From NCBI GenBank assembly GCA_047605425.1, contig JASGFT010000140.1, positions 1-13,089 on the forward strand: a stretch of 13,089 nt of DNA. The letters run 5' to 3'. The translations under genes and the position numbers were made by a program. The stretch comes from JAKPAM01 sp047605425. GTDB lineage: Bacteria > Pseudomonadota > Gammaproteobacteria > Burkholderiales > Burkholderiaceae_E. The notes beneath the pieces are model-generated. The model searched no databases, had not been told where the DNA came from, and was given only the letters and a program-made list of their open reading frames with translations. Position 1 is the stretch's first letter, and every line of letters starts with the position of its first letter. Below are positions 4,983-12,987 of this stretch, piece after piece.

Positions 4983-7900
4983 TCACCAGGTATCGACCCA
5001 CGGACGGCGCTTGCCCTCGGGCGGCGGCGCCTTCGGCGGCATCGCCTTCAGGCCGGCGACGATCCAGCGGCGCGTCATCGCCGGATCGATGACGTCGTCG
5101 ATCTCGAACAGCGCCGCGGCGCTCAGCGCCTTGCCCTGCTCGTACATGCCGGCCACGCGCTTGTCGAACGCCGCCTTGCGCTCGACCGGATCCTCGATCG
5201 CCGCCAGCTCGTTGCGATAGCCGAGCTTGACCGCGCCTTCGAGCCCCATGCCGCCGAACTCGCCGGTCGGCCAGGACACCGCGAAGAACGGCGAATGGAA
5301 GCCGCCGCCGGCCATGCCCTGCGCGCCCAGGCCATAAGCCTTGCGCAGCACGACGACGAACAGCGGCACGCGCAGGTTGGCGCCGACGACGAACGGCCGG
5401 CAGCAGTGGCGCACCAGCGCGCCTTTCTCGTAGTCGGGGCCGACCATGTTCCCGGGCGTGTCGCACAGCGACACCAGCGGGATGTCGAACGCGTCGCACA
5501 ACTGCATGAAGCGCGCGACCTTGTCGGCCGCGTCGCTGTCGATCGCGCCGCCCAGGTGCATCGGGTTGTTGGCGATGACGCCGACCGGACGGCCTTCGAT
5601 CCGCATGAACGCGGTGATCATCGCGGCGCCGAAGTGCTTGCGCAGCTCGAGCAGCGAGCCGTCATCGGCCAGCACCTCGATCACCTTGCGCACGTCGTAC
5701 ACGCGCAGCCGGTTCTCGGGAATGATCCGGCGCAGCAGCCGCTGGTCCGGCGCCGACCATTGCTCGACGCGGCCCTGGAAGAACGACAGGTACAGCTTGG
5801 CGACCGCGACGGCCTCGGCTTCGTTCTCGACCGCGACGTCGACGACGCCGCTGCGCGTCTGCACGTCGATCGGACCGACCTCGTCCGGGTGGAACACCCC
5901 CAGGCCGCCACCCTCGATCATCGCCGGCCCGCCCATGCCGATCGACGAGTTCCTGGTCGCGATGATCACGTCGCAGCAGCCGAGCAGCACCGCGTTGCCG
6001 GCGAAGCAGCGGCCCGAGGCGATGCCGACCAGCGGCACCGCGCCGCTGAGCTTGGCGAACAGTGCGAACGCGGTCGTGTGCAAATTGGCCGCGAAGACCT
6101 GGTCGGTATCGCCGGGCCGTCCGCCGCCGCCTTCGGTGAACAGCACGACCGGCAGCTTCCACTGCGCGGCCAGCTCGAACATCCGGTCCTTCTTCGCGTG
6201 GTTCTTCTTGCCCTGCGTGCCGGCCAGCACCATGTAGTCGTACGACATCGCGACGACGCGCGACAACTCCTCGCCGAACAGGTGGCCGTTGACGTGGCCG
6301 ATGCCCATCACCAGCCCGTCGGCCGGCGTGCGCCGGATCAGCTCGTCGATCGTGTTGCGCGCGCGCCGCGCCGCGAACACCAGCGAGCCGTACTCGACGA
6401 ACGAGCCCTCGTCGCACAGATCGTCGATGTTCTCGCGCGCCGTGCGCAGGCCCGCCTGGTGGCGCTTGGCGACCGCCTCGGGCCGCGCCTCGTCGTGCGT
6501 GAACGCCTGCCGGCGCATCACCTCGGCCAGGTCCGGACGAATCTCGTCGAGGTCGACCTCCTCCTGCTCGCCGACGTGCTCGCCGACGCTGTCGTCGGTC
6601 TCGATAGACAGCAGCCGCTGCCCCTCGAACACCGTCTCGCCCGGCTGCACGGCCAGCGCGCGAACCTGGCCGGCGGCCGGCGCGGCGATCACGTGCTCCA
6701 TCTTCATCGACTCGATGATCAGCAGCGGCTGCCCGGCCTTGACCGGCTCGCCGACCGTGATCGACACGCTGACGATCGTGCCCTGCAGCGGCGCCTCGAC
6801 GCCGCGGTACGCATCGTCGTCGGCCTGGCCGTTCGCGTCGGCGCGCGCCGCGCTGCGCGACTTGCCGTGCACGAGCACCGCCAGCGGATCGTTGCGATCG
6901 ACCTGCGCGGCGGCGGTCGCCGACGCCGACCCGGCGGCCGCCGCGCCCGCGCCCCCTGGCGCCGCCTGTCCCGCTGCGACATCGGCGGGAACGAACAACT
7001 GCTGGTGCGCGGTCTGCGCGGCGATCGTCGCCGCGTGCCGCTCGACGAAGCGCGTGTCGATCCGTCCGTCGACGAACTCGGGCAGGCGGATCAGGTTCTG
7101 CAGCATCGGCAGGTTCGTCGATACGCCGGCGATGCCGAACTCGCAGGCCGCCCGATACGCCTTGGCGGCGGCGGCCGCCAGCCCGCCGTGGCGCGCGTGG
7201 ACGATCAGCTTGGCCAGCAGCGAGTCGTAGCGCGGGCTGGTCTTGTAGCCGGCATAACCGAACGCATCGACGCGGATGCCCGGCCCCGACGGCGGATCGA
7301 AGCGCGTCAGCGTGCCGCCGGCCGGCCGCACGCTGCCGTCGGGCTTCAGCGTCTCCATGTTGACGCGCAACTGGATCGCGCAGCCGACCGGCGGCGGAAC
7401 GTCCCCCACGGCGAGCCCCACGTCGGCCAGCGACGCGCCCATCGCGATCCTGAGCTGCGTCTGCACGAGGTCGACACCGGTGATCTCCTCGGTGATCGTG
7501 TGCTCGACCTGCAGCCGCGGATTGGCCTCGATGAACGCGAAGCCGGCGTTCGGGTCGGTCGCCGCGCGCGCCGCGTCGACGAGGAACTCGAACGTGCCCA
7601 GGCTGCGGTAAGCGACCTTGCCGGCCATCGCCAGCGACGCGGCGATCAGCCGGTCGCGCACGCCCGGATGCAGCGCCGGCGCCGGCGCGATCTCGACGAT
7701 CTTCTGCCGCTCGCGCTGCAGGCTGCACTCGCGCTCCCACAGGTGCGTGACGCCGCCCTGGCCGTCGCCGATCACCTGGATCTCGACGTGGCGAGCCGAG
7801 GTCACGAGCTGCTCGACGTAGACGGCGTCGTTGCCGAACGACTTCTTCGCCTCGGACTGGCAGCGTTCATAAGCGCCGTCGAGCTCCTCGAGCTTGGTCA

Positions 7901-8417
7901 CGATGCGCATGCCGCGTCCGCCGCCGCCGGCGATCGCCTTGATCATCATCGCGCCGCCCTCGCCCAGCGACGCGAGGAAGTCGCGCGCCTGCGCCAGCGT
8001 CGTCGGTCCCTGCGTGCCCGGCATCACCGGCACCTGGCAGGCCTCGGCCAGCTCGCGCGCGCGCGCCTTGTCGCCGAACAGCTCGAGCGCGTCGGGCAGC
8101 GGCCCGACGAAAGTGATCCCTGCTTCGGCGCAACGCCGCGCCAGCTCGGCGTTCTCGCTCAGGAAGCCGTAACCGGGGTGGATCGCGTCGCAGCCGGCGG
8201 CCTGCGCCGCGGCGACGATCTGGCCGATGTCGAGGTAGGCGAGCGCGCCGACGCCGTCGAGCCGATGGCTTTCGTCGGTCTTGCGCACGTGCAGCGACGC
8301 GGCATCGTCGTCCGGGTAGACGGAGACCGTGGGCAGGCCGAGCTCGGCCGCGGCCCGCGCGATGCGGATCGCGATCTCGCCGCGATTGGCGATCAGCAGT
8401 TTGTTGAACGAGGACAT
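4983..8417 (-). CDS. Single-chain biotin-dependent acyl-CoA carboxylase (BC-BCCP-CT fusion)
   Basis: An 1144-residue protein holding all parts of a biotin carboxylase system. Residues 1-460 are biotin carboxylase: LIANRGEIAIRI (8-19), HPGYGFLSENAE (80-91), the ATP-grasp glycine loop GGGGRGM (164-170) and EANPRLQVEHTITEE (297-311). A low-complexity Ala/Gly linker (about 480-505) leads to the biotin carrier domain (540-606), with the biotinylated lysine as Lys572 in ESMKMEH. Residues about 640-1144 are carboxyltransferase, N-half (DDLCDEGSFVEYGSL, GEELSRVVAMSYDYMV) and C-half (CDTPGNMVGPDYEKGA, LRKAYGLGAQGM). This composition and length match single-chain long-chain acyl-CoA carboxylases (LCC) rather than two-subunit PCC/MCC. 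The acyl-CoA substrate is not readable; propionyl-, acetyl- or longer acyl-CoA are possible. It lies 37 bp behind the DppC-like gene and is last in the operon. Only a weak GGAA-type ribosome site precedes the ATG. Confidence 0.93.
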   Translation of the reverse strand: MSSFNKLLIANRGEIAIRIARAAAELGLPTVSVYPDDDAASLHVRKTDESHRLDGVGALAYLDIGQIVAAAQAAGCDAIHPGYGFLSENAELARRCAEAGITFVGPLPDALELFGDKARARELAEACQVPVMPGTQGPTTLAQARDFLASLGEGGAMMIKAIAGGGGRGMRIVTKLEELDGAYERCQSEAKKSFGNDAVYVEQLVTSARHVEIQVIGDGQGGVTHLWERECSLQRERQKIVEIAPAPALHPGVRDRLIAASLAMAGKVAYRSLGTFEFLVDAARAATDPNAGFAFIEANPRLQVEHTITEEITGVDLVQTQLRIAMGASLADVGLAVGDVPPPVGCAIQLRVNMETLKPDGSVRPAGGTLTRFDPPSGPGIRVDAFGYAGYKTSPRYDSLLAKLIVHARHGGLAAAAAKAYRAACEFGIAGVSTNLPMLQNLIRLPEFVDGRIDTRFVERHAATIAAQTAHQQLFVPADVAAGQAAPGGAGAAAAGSASATAAAQVDRNDPLAVLVHGKSRSAARADANGQADDDAYRGVEAPLQGTIVSVSITVGEPVKAGQPLLIIESMKMEHVIAAPAAGQVRALAVQPGETVFEGQRLLSIETDDSVGEHVGEQEEVDLDEIRPDLAEVMRRQAFTHDEARPEAVAKRHQAGLRTARENIDDLCDEGSFVEYGSLVFAARRARNTIDELIRRTPADGLVMGIGHVNGHLFGEELSRVVAMSYDYMVLAGTQGKKNHAKKDRMFELAAQWKLPVVLFTEGGGGRPGDTDQVFAANLHTTAFALFAKLSGAVPLVGIASGRCFAGNAVLLGCCDVIIATRNSSIGMGGPAMIEGGGLGVFHPDEVGPIDVQTRSGVVDVAVENEAEAVAVAKLYLSFFQGRVEQWSAPDQRLLRRIIPENRLRVYDVRKVIEVLADDGSLLELRKHFGAAMITAFMRIEGRPVGVIANNPMHLGGAIDSDAADKVARFMQLCDAFDIPLVSLCDTPGNMVGPDYEKGALVRHCCRPFVVGANLRVPLFVVVLRKAYGLGAQGMAGGGFHSPFFAVSWPTGEFGGMGLEGAVKLGYRNELAAIEDPVERKAAFDKRVAGMYEQGKALSAAALFEIDDVIDPAMTRRWIVAGLKAMPPKAPPPEGKRRPWVDTW

Positions 8418-8454
8418 GGTGTTTCCAAAGGAGGAGGCTCGAATGTATCGGAGA

Positions 8455-9291
8455 TCAACGGTGCCGCATCGTCGGATCGAGCGCGACGCGCAGCGACTCG
8501 CCCAGCGCGTTGAACGCCAGCGCGGTCAGCAGGATCGCGATGCCCGGCGCGTACATCTGCTCGGGGGCGATCTCCATGTACTGGTAGGCGCGCGCCAGCA
8601 TCGCGCCCCAGCTCGGATCGGGCGGCTGCACGCCCAGGCCCAGGAAGCTCAGGCTCGCCTCGGCCAGCAGCGCGATCGCCAGCAGCATCGTCACCTGCAC
8701 GAGCACCGGCTGCACGGCGTTGGGCAGCACGTGGCGCAGCAGGATCCGCGGCAGGCTCGCGCCGAACACGCGCGCCGCGTCGACGTACAGCTCCTGCTTG
8801 ACGATCAGCGTCTGCGCGCGCACCAGCCGCGCGAGCTGCGGCGAGAACACGATGCCGACCGAGACCATGCTGTTGGTCAGGCCGATGCCCAGCGCGCCGG
8901 TCACCGCGATCGCCAGCACGATCGCCGGAAACGACAGCAAAGTGTCGATCAGGCGGCTGATCACGTCGTCGACCCAGCCGCCGACGAAACCGGCGACCAG
9001 GCCCACCGGCACGCCGATCACCAGCGCGACGGCGACCGCCAGGAAGCTCGCGTACAGCGTCGCCGGCGCGCCGTGGATCAGCCGGCTGAACACGTCGCGG
9101 CCCAGGTCGTCGGTGCCCAGCAGGTGCGCGGCCGACGGCTCGGCCAGCGTCAGCGACGCGTCCTGCGCGGTCGGCGCGTACGGCGCGATCACCGGCGCCA
9201 GCAGCGCGACCGCCGCCAGCAGCAGCAGGAACAGCAGGCTGATCGCGCCGCGCTTGTCGCGCCGCGCCCAGCGCGTCAGGGACGACATCAT
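8455..9291 (-). CDS. Dipeptide/oligopeptide-type ABC transporter permease (DppC-like)
   Basis: A 278-residue inner-membrane permease, normal length for DppC/OppC. After a short cytoplasmic N-terminus comes the first transmembrane segment (about 17-36), then the periplasmic stretch with HLLGTDDLGRDVFSR (56-70), a very conserved DppC marker. The EAA loop contacting the ATPase is at about 169-191 (YVDAARVFGASLPRIL, RHVLPN), and SFLGLGVQPPDPSWGAML (215-232) is another family hallmark. Its ATG at 9291 overlaps the stop of the DppB-like gene as ATGA; a second ATG at 9288 immediately follows and could also be used. It pairs with DppB to form the heterodimeric channel. The stop lies 37 bp before the carboxylase start. 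Confidence 0.95.
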   Translation of the reverse strand: MMSSLTRWARRDKRGAISLLFLLLLAAVALLAPVIAPYAPTAQDASLTLAEPSAAHLLGTDDLGRDVFSRLIHGAPATLYASFLAVAVALVIGVPVGLVAGFVGGWVDDVISRLIDTLLSFPAIVLAIAVTGALGIGLTNSMVSVGIVFSPQLARLVRAQTLIVKQELYVDAARVFGASLPRILLRHVLPNAVQPVLVQVTMLLAIALLAEASLSFLGLGVQPPDPSWGAMLARAYQYMEIAPEQMYAPGIAILLTALAFNALGESLRVALDPTMRHR

Positions 9292-10241
9292 CGGTTCACC
9301 CTCGGGTCCAGCACCGTGTACAGCACGTCGACGATCAGGTTGACGACGATGACGATCAGCACCATCGCCAGCACGATGCCCTGGATCACCGGAAAGTCCT
9401 TGTTGATCGCCGAATGCACGACCGTGCTGCCCACGCCCGGGATCGCGAACACCGCCTCGATGACGACGGTCGCGCCCAGCAGCCGGTTGAACAGCAGGCC
9501 GATCACGGTCAGCAGGTTGACGCTGACGTTCTTGAGCCCGTGCTTCCACAGGATCTGGCCCGACGACAGCCCCTTGGCGCGCAGCGTGCGCACGAACTGC
9601 GAGCCCAGGATCTCGATCAGCGAGCTGCGCAACTGCCGCGCCACCTCGGCGATGCCGCCCGAGGCCAGCGCGATCGCCGGCAATGTCGCGAAGTGCAGCG
9701 CGCGCAGCGGATCCTCGCCGAACGGCGCCGAGCCGGTCGCCGGAAACCACGGCCGCTCGAGCGCGAAGCTGGCCACCAGCAGCATCGCCAGCCAGAAGTT
9801 GGGCACCGCCACGCCGACCGAGGCCGCGCCCGACACGAAGCCGTCGAGCCGGCTGCCCGGCCGCGTCGCCGCCAGGATGCCCATCGGGATGCCGATCAGC
9901 AGCGACAGCACCAGCGCGTAGACGACCATCAGCAGCGTCGCCGGAAAGCGCTCGAGCGCCATGTTCAGCACCGGCTCGCCGGACAGGATCGATCGCGACA
10001 GATCGCCGTGCAGCGCATGCCACAGCCACGAGCCGTACTGCATCAGCATCGGCCGGTCCAGGCCGTAGAGCTGGCGGATCTCGGCGATCCGCTCGGTCGA
10101 CGCGCTCTCGCCGGCCAGCGTCACCGCGATGTCGCCGGGCACGAGCTGCATCAGCCCGAACACGATGAACGTGGCCAGCAGGATGACCGGCACGAACTGC
10201 ACCAGGCGCCGGCCGATCAGCCGCAAGCGTTTGCGATCCAT
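9288..10241 (-). CDS. Dipeptide/oligopeptide-type ABC transporter permease (DppB-like)
   Basis: A 317-residue permease. The N-terminus has the family pattern: the first transmembrane helix (about 13-30) running into MQLVPGD (31-37), then RQLYGLDRPMLMQYGSWL (56-73) and HGDLSRSI (78-85). The EAA loop is at about 199-235, including FVRTLRAKGLSS (217-228). The C-terminus has EAVFAIPGVGSTVV (262-275) and ends DPRVNR, both characteristic of DppB/OppB. GGAG about 9-10 nt before the ATG at 10241 is a reasonable ribosome site, and the gap to the binding-protein stop is 24 bp. It forms the transmembrane pore with the DppC-like partner. Confidence 0.95.
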   Translation of the reverse strand: MDRKRLRLIGRRLVQFVPVILLATFIVFGLMQLVPGDIAVTLAGESASTERIAEIRQLYGLDRPMLMQYGSWLWHALHGDLSRSILSGEPVLNMALERFPATLLMVVYALVLSLLIGIPMGILAATRPGSRLDGFVSGAASVGVAVPNFWLAMLLVASFALERPWFPATGSAPFGEDPLRALHFATLPAIALASGGIAEVARQLRSSLIEILGSQFVRTLRAKGLSSGQILWKHGLKNVSVNLLTVIGLLFNRLLGATVVIEAVFAIPGVGSTVVHSAINKDFPVIQGIVLAMVLIVIVVNLIVDVLYTVLDPRVNR

Positions 10242-10265
10242 GCGCCGCGATCTCCAGTCGGATGC

Positions 10266-11906
10266 TCAGGCCGTCAGGCTGATCAGGTCGAACTTGGGCT
10301 TGCCGAGCAGGCTCGGCTTGTAGCCGGCCACGTTCGGCCCCATCGCGACCAGCTCGGGCGGGAACGCCAGCGGCACGACCAGCGCCAGGTCGGTGACGAT
10401 CTTCTGCACCTTGGCCAGCGCGCGCTTGCGCCCCTCGAGATCGTCGAGCGAGCGGCTGGCCAGCAGCGCGGCCGTCAGCTCGGGCGAGGCCTCTAGTTGC
10501 GACGCGTTGAAGTACGCGTTCTTCATGTACATCAGCGCGTAGCTGAGCGACGGATCGGGCCGCCCGGTCCACGCCGACAGCAGCCCGTCGCCCTGCTTCT
10601 CGACGAAGTACTGCGCGCTCTTCTCGGCGATCGAGCCGTTGGTGAAGCGCGCGCGGATCCCCGCCTTGCGGAACTGCTCGATCAGGATCTCCTGCCGCTG
10701 CACCGAGGCCTGGTCGGTATAGCCGAGCAGGCTCAGCTCCAGGCCGTCCTTGTGGCCGGCCTCGGCCAGCAGCTTGCGGGCCAGCTCGGGATCGTGCGGC
10801 CAGCAGTTGGCCAGCGACTTGTCATAAGCCCAGTGCGTGCTCGGCAGGTTCATCCACGCCGCCTCGCCCAGGCCCGCCATCGTCAGCTTGACGTAGGTGT
10901 CGCGATCGACCGCGTGGTTCAGCGCGCGGCGCACGCGCACGTCGGCCAGCGCGCCCTTGCCGAAGTTCAGGTAGATCTGCTGGCAATACAACGTCGAGCC
11001 GACGACCGACTTGAGCCCCTTGGCCCGGTCGATCACCTGCTTCTGGTTCGGCTGCAGGCTGTACGCGAAGTCGTTCTGCTTGGCGATCAGCGAGCGCAGG
11101 CCGGTGTTCAGCTCGGGGATGATCGCGAACTCGATGCCGTCGAGGTAAGGCATGCCGGGCCGCCAGTACGCGTCGTTGCGCGTGACGACGATCTTCTGGT
11201 TGTCCGACCAGCTCACGAACTTCCACGGCCCGGCGCCGACCGGCTTGCGGTCGTGCTCGTTGCCCAGCGCCTGCGCGGCCTTGGGCGACACCATCATGCC
11301 GGCCCGGTCCGACAGGATCAGCGGCAGCGCCGAATCGGCCTGCGTCAGCTTCAGCGCGACCTGGTGCGGCCCGACGATCTCGACCCGCTCGACGGTCGCC
11401 AGGTCGGCCTTGATGTTCGAGCGCTGCGAGGTCTTCGCGCGCTCGATGTTGAACTTGACCGCCTCGGCGTCGAACGGCGCGCCGTCGTGGAAGGTCACGC
11501 CCTTGCGCAGGTTCAGCAGCAGCGTCTTGTTGTCCGGATAGCTCCACGACTCGGCCAGCCCCGGTTGCGGCTTCAGCGTCTCGTAGTCCCATTCGATCAG
11601 CGTGCTGAAGATCGGGAACAGGAACGCGTGGTCCGAGCCGGCGCCGCCGGTGGCCGGATCCAGGCTCGACGGATTGGCCGGCGCCGATACCCGGAGCACG
11701 CCGCCCTTGCGCGGCGCCGCCTGCGCCCACGCGGCGCCGGGCACGGCCAGGCCGCCGGCCGCCGCCGCTCCCGTCACGCAGGCGCCGGTCAGCAGCGAGA
11801 CCAGCTCGCGGCGCGATACGTTGACCGGCGCGCCGGCGTCTCGTCCGCCGCGCGTCGTCGCGTCCGGCCGGGCCGTGTCGGTGGTCGGGAATCGGGAAAT
11901 CGTCAT
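10266..11906 (-). CDS. ABC transporter substrate-binding protein, family 5, Tat-exported
   Basis: A 546-residue periplasmic binding protein of the SBP_bac_5 (DppA/OppA/NikA) family. The N-terminus is a Tat-type signal: a 30-residue leader, then SRRELV (31-36) with the twin arginines 32-33, a small-residue hydrophobic stretch (37-58) and a likely cleavage after AWA (59-61). The mature part starts RKGGVLRVSAPANPSSLDPA (66-85), typical of the family, followed by LRKGVTFHDGAPFDAEAVKFN (in pieces LRKGVTFHDG and APFDAEAVKFN), PVGAGPWKF and VRRALNHAVDR. Ligand may be a di/oligopeptide, opine, glycoside or organic acid; the family alone does not settle it. The start is supported by GAGGAG at 11914-11919, 7 nt upstream. 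It is separated from the upstream ATPase gene by a 121-bp gap carrying a G-rich repeat, so expression may be controlled separately from the ATPases. Confidence 0.93.
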   Translation of the reverse strand: MTISRFPTTDTARPDATTRGGRDAGAPVNVSRRELVSLLTGACVTGAAAAGGLAVPGAAWAQAAPRKGGVLRVSAPANPSSLDPATGGAGSDHAFLFPIFSTLIEWDYETLKPQPGLAESWSYPDNKTLLLNLRKGVTFHDGAPFDAEAVKFNIERAKTSQRSNIKADLATVERVEIVGPHQVALKLTQADSALPLILSDRAGMMVSPKAAQALGNEHDRKPVGAGPWKFVSWSDNQKIVVTRNDAYWRPGMPYLDGIEFAIIPELNTGLRSLIAKQNDFAYSLQPNQKQVIDRAKGLKSVVGSTLYCQQIYLNFGKGALADVRVRRALNHAVDRDTYVKLTMAGLGEAAWMNLPSTHWAYDKSLANCWPHDPELARKLLAEAGHKDGLELSLLGYTDQASVQRQEILIEQFRKAGIRARFTNGSIAEKSAQYFVEKQGDGLLSAWTGRPDPSLSYALMYMKNAYFNASQLEASPELTAALLASRSLDDLEGRKRALAKVQKIVTDLALVVPLAFPPELVAMGPNVAGYKPSLLGKPKFDLISLTA

Positions 11907-11913
11907 GCGGGGT

Positions 11914-11919
11914 CTCCTC
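11914..11919 (-). promoter_or_regulatory. Ribosome-binding site of the substrate-binding protein gene
   Basis: On the minus strand this reads GAGGAG, 7 nt before the ATG at 11906. It is part of a 12-nt stretch, GAGGAGACCCCG, which also precedes the CMD-family gene near 2609-2620. Confidence 0.75.
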
Positions 11920-11920
11920 A

Positions 11921-11965
11921 GGGGGCGGTAAGGGGCAGTAGGGGCGCTAACGGGGCGATAAGGGG
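11921..11965 (+). repeat. Five near-tandem GGGGC units; putative G-quadruplex
   Basis: Units begin at 11922, 11932, 11941, 11952 and 11962: GGGGCGGTAA, GGGGCAGTA, GGGGCGCTAAC, GGGGCGATAA, GGGGCGTTGAC. Spacing is 10, 9, 11 and 10 bp, close to one helical turn. On the plus strand the runs of four (the first five) guanines are separated by loops of 6, 5, 7 and 6 nt, which satisfies the usual G-quadruplex pattern with one run to spare. Another GGGG occurs at 11909-11912. The operon is transcribed leftward, so the G-rich strand is the template and the mRNA carries the C-rich version. The array lies between the ATPase gene and the binding-protein gene, and may be a control element or a protein-binding array. 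The five units and spacing are directly seen; the function is inference. Confidence 0.7.
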
Positions 11966-12027
11966 CGTTGACGGATACGGATAGGGCGAGCGGTGGACGT
12001 CGATCCGGTGGAACACGGGCCGTCGCG

Positions 12028-12987
12028 CTACACGTGGTGGCAGGCGACCCAGTGCCCGTCGCGCACCTCGCGCCATTCGGGCACCTTCTGCGCGCAATCG
12101 GCCTGCGCGATCGGGCAGCGGGTCCGGAACCGGCAGCCGGACGGCGGCGACACCGGGCTCGGTATCTCGCCGGTCAGCACCACGCGCTCGCGCGTGCGCA
12201 TCGCCTTGGGCAGCGGCGTCGGCTCGGCCGACATCAAGGCCCGCGTATACGGATGCTTGGGGTTGTCCGACAGCTCCTGCGCCTCGCCGAGCTCGACGAA
12301 ACGGCCCAGGTACATGACCGCGATGCGGTCGCTGATGTGCGACACGACGCCGAGGTCGTGCGTGATGAACACGTAGGTCAGGCCGAACTCGCGCTGCAGG
12401 TCGGCGAACAGGTTCAGGATGTCGGCCTGGATCGACACGTCCAGCGCCGCGACCACCTCGTCGCAGACGATCATCTTCGGACGCAGCGTCAGCACGCGCG
12501 CGATGTTCACGCGCTGCTTCTGCCCGCCGGACAGCTCGTGCGGATAGCGTTCGGCGAACTCGGCGCGCAGGCCGACGCGATCGAGCACCTGCAGCACGCG
12601 CTCGTCGCGCCGGGCGCGCGGCAGGTCGCCGAGGATGTCCATCGGCTCGCGGATGCTCGCGCCGATCGACATCCGCGGATCGAGCGAGGCGTTCGGATCC
12701 TGGAACACGACCTGGAAGTCGCGCCGGCGCACGCGCAGCTCGCGCGGCGACAGCGAGTACGGATCCATCCCGTCCAGCAGCATCCGCCCGCCGGTGGGCT
12801 TTTGCAGCAGCACCAGCGCGCGGCCCAGCGTCGACTTGCCCGAGCCCGACTCGCCGATGACGCCGAAGGTCTCGCCAGCGCGCACGCCGAAGCGCACGCC
12901 ATCGACGGCCTTGACCGTCTCGCCCGCGTGCCCGACCGGAAAGTGCACGCACAGGTCCTGGATGTCGATCAGGTCGTTGCCGCTCAT
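12028..12987 (-). CDS. Oligopeptide/dipeptide-type ABC transporter ATP-binding protein (DppF/OppF-like)
   Basis: A 319-residue ATPase that powers the transporter at the cytoplasmic membrane face. Walker A is GESGSGKST (45-53), the Q-loop FQDPNASLDPRM (95-106), the ABC signature LSGGQKQR (152-159), Walker B KMIVCDE (171-177), and the switch histidine is His210 in ITHDLGVVSH. The C-terminal Dpp/Opp extension has HPYTRALMSAEP (246-257) and a cysteine cluster GCRFRTRCPIAQADC (284-298), as in Opp/Dpp ATPases. The segment after Walker B reads DEVVAALDVS, where the usual form is DEPVSALDVS. The ATG at 12987 overlaps the stop of the preceding ATPase gene as ATGA. A 121-bp gap follows before the binding-protein gene. 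Confidence 0.94.
   Translation of the reverse strand: MSGNDLIDIQDLCVHFPVGHAGETVKAVDGVRFGVRAGETFGVIGESGSGKSTLGRALVLLQKPTGGRMLLDGMDPYSLSPRELRVRRRDFQVVFQDPNASLDPRMSIGASIREPMDILGDLPRARRDERVLQVLDRVGLRAEFAERYPHELSGGQKQRVNIARVLTLRPKMIVCDEVVAALDVSIQADILNLFADLQREFGLTYVFITHDLGVVSHISDRIAVMYLGRFVELGEAQELSDNPKHPYTRALMSAEPTPLPKAMRTRERVVLTGEIPSPVSPPSGCRFRTRCPIAQADCAQKVPEWREVRDGHWVACHHV

Noticed and set aside
8429..8445. AGGAGGAGG followed 5 nt later by ATG on the plus strand, in the gap between the carboxylase and DppC-like genes
   Set aside because: It looks like an ideal start signal, but the frame runs antisense through the DppC- and DppB-like permease genes and gives a low-complexity Arg/Gln/His-rich product. 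Most likely chance.
5295..8513. A very long open frame (over 1000 codons) on the plus strand, antisense to the carboxylase gene
   Set aside because: Its translation is dominated by Arg, Ala, Asp and Gln with no recognisable domain, while the opposite strand encodes a complete carboxylase with all motifs. Long antisense frames are expected where GC-rich third positions suppress stop codons.
11973..12027. Possible separate promoter for the binding-protein gene upstream of the G-rich array
   Set aside because: Tandem TATCCG on the minus strand is the only AT-containing element, and no -35 at suitable spacing was found.
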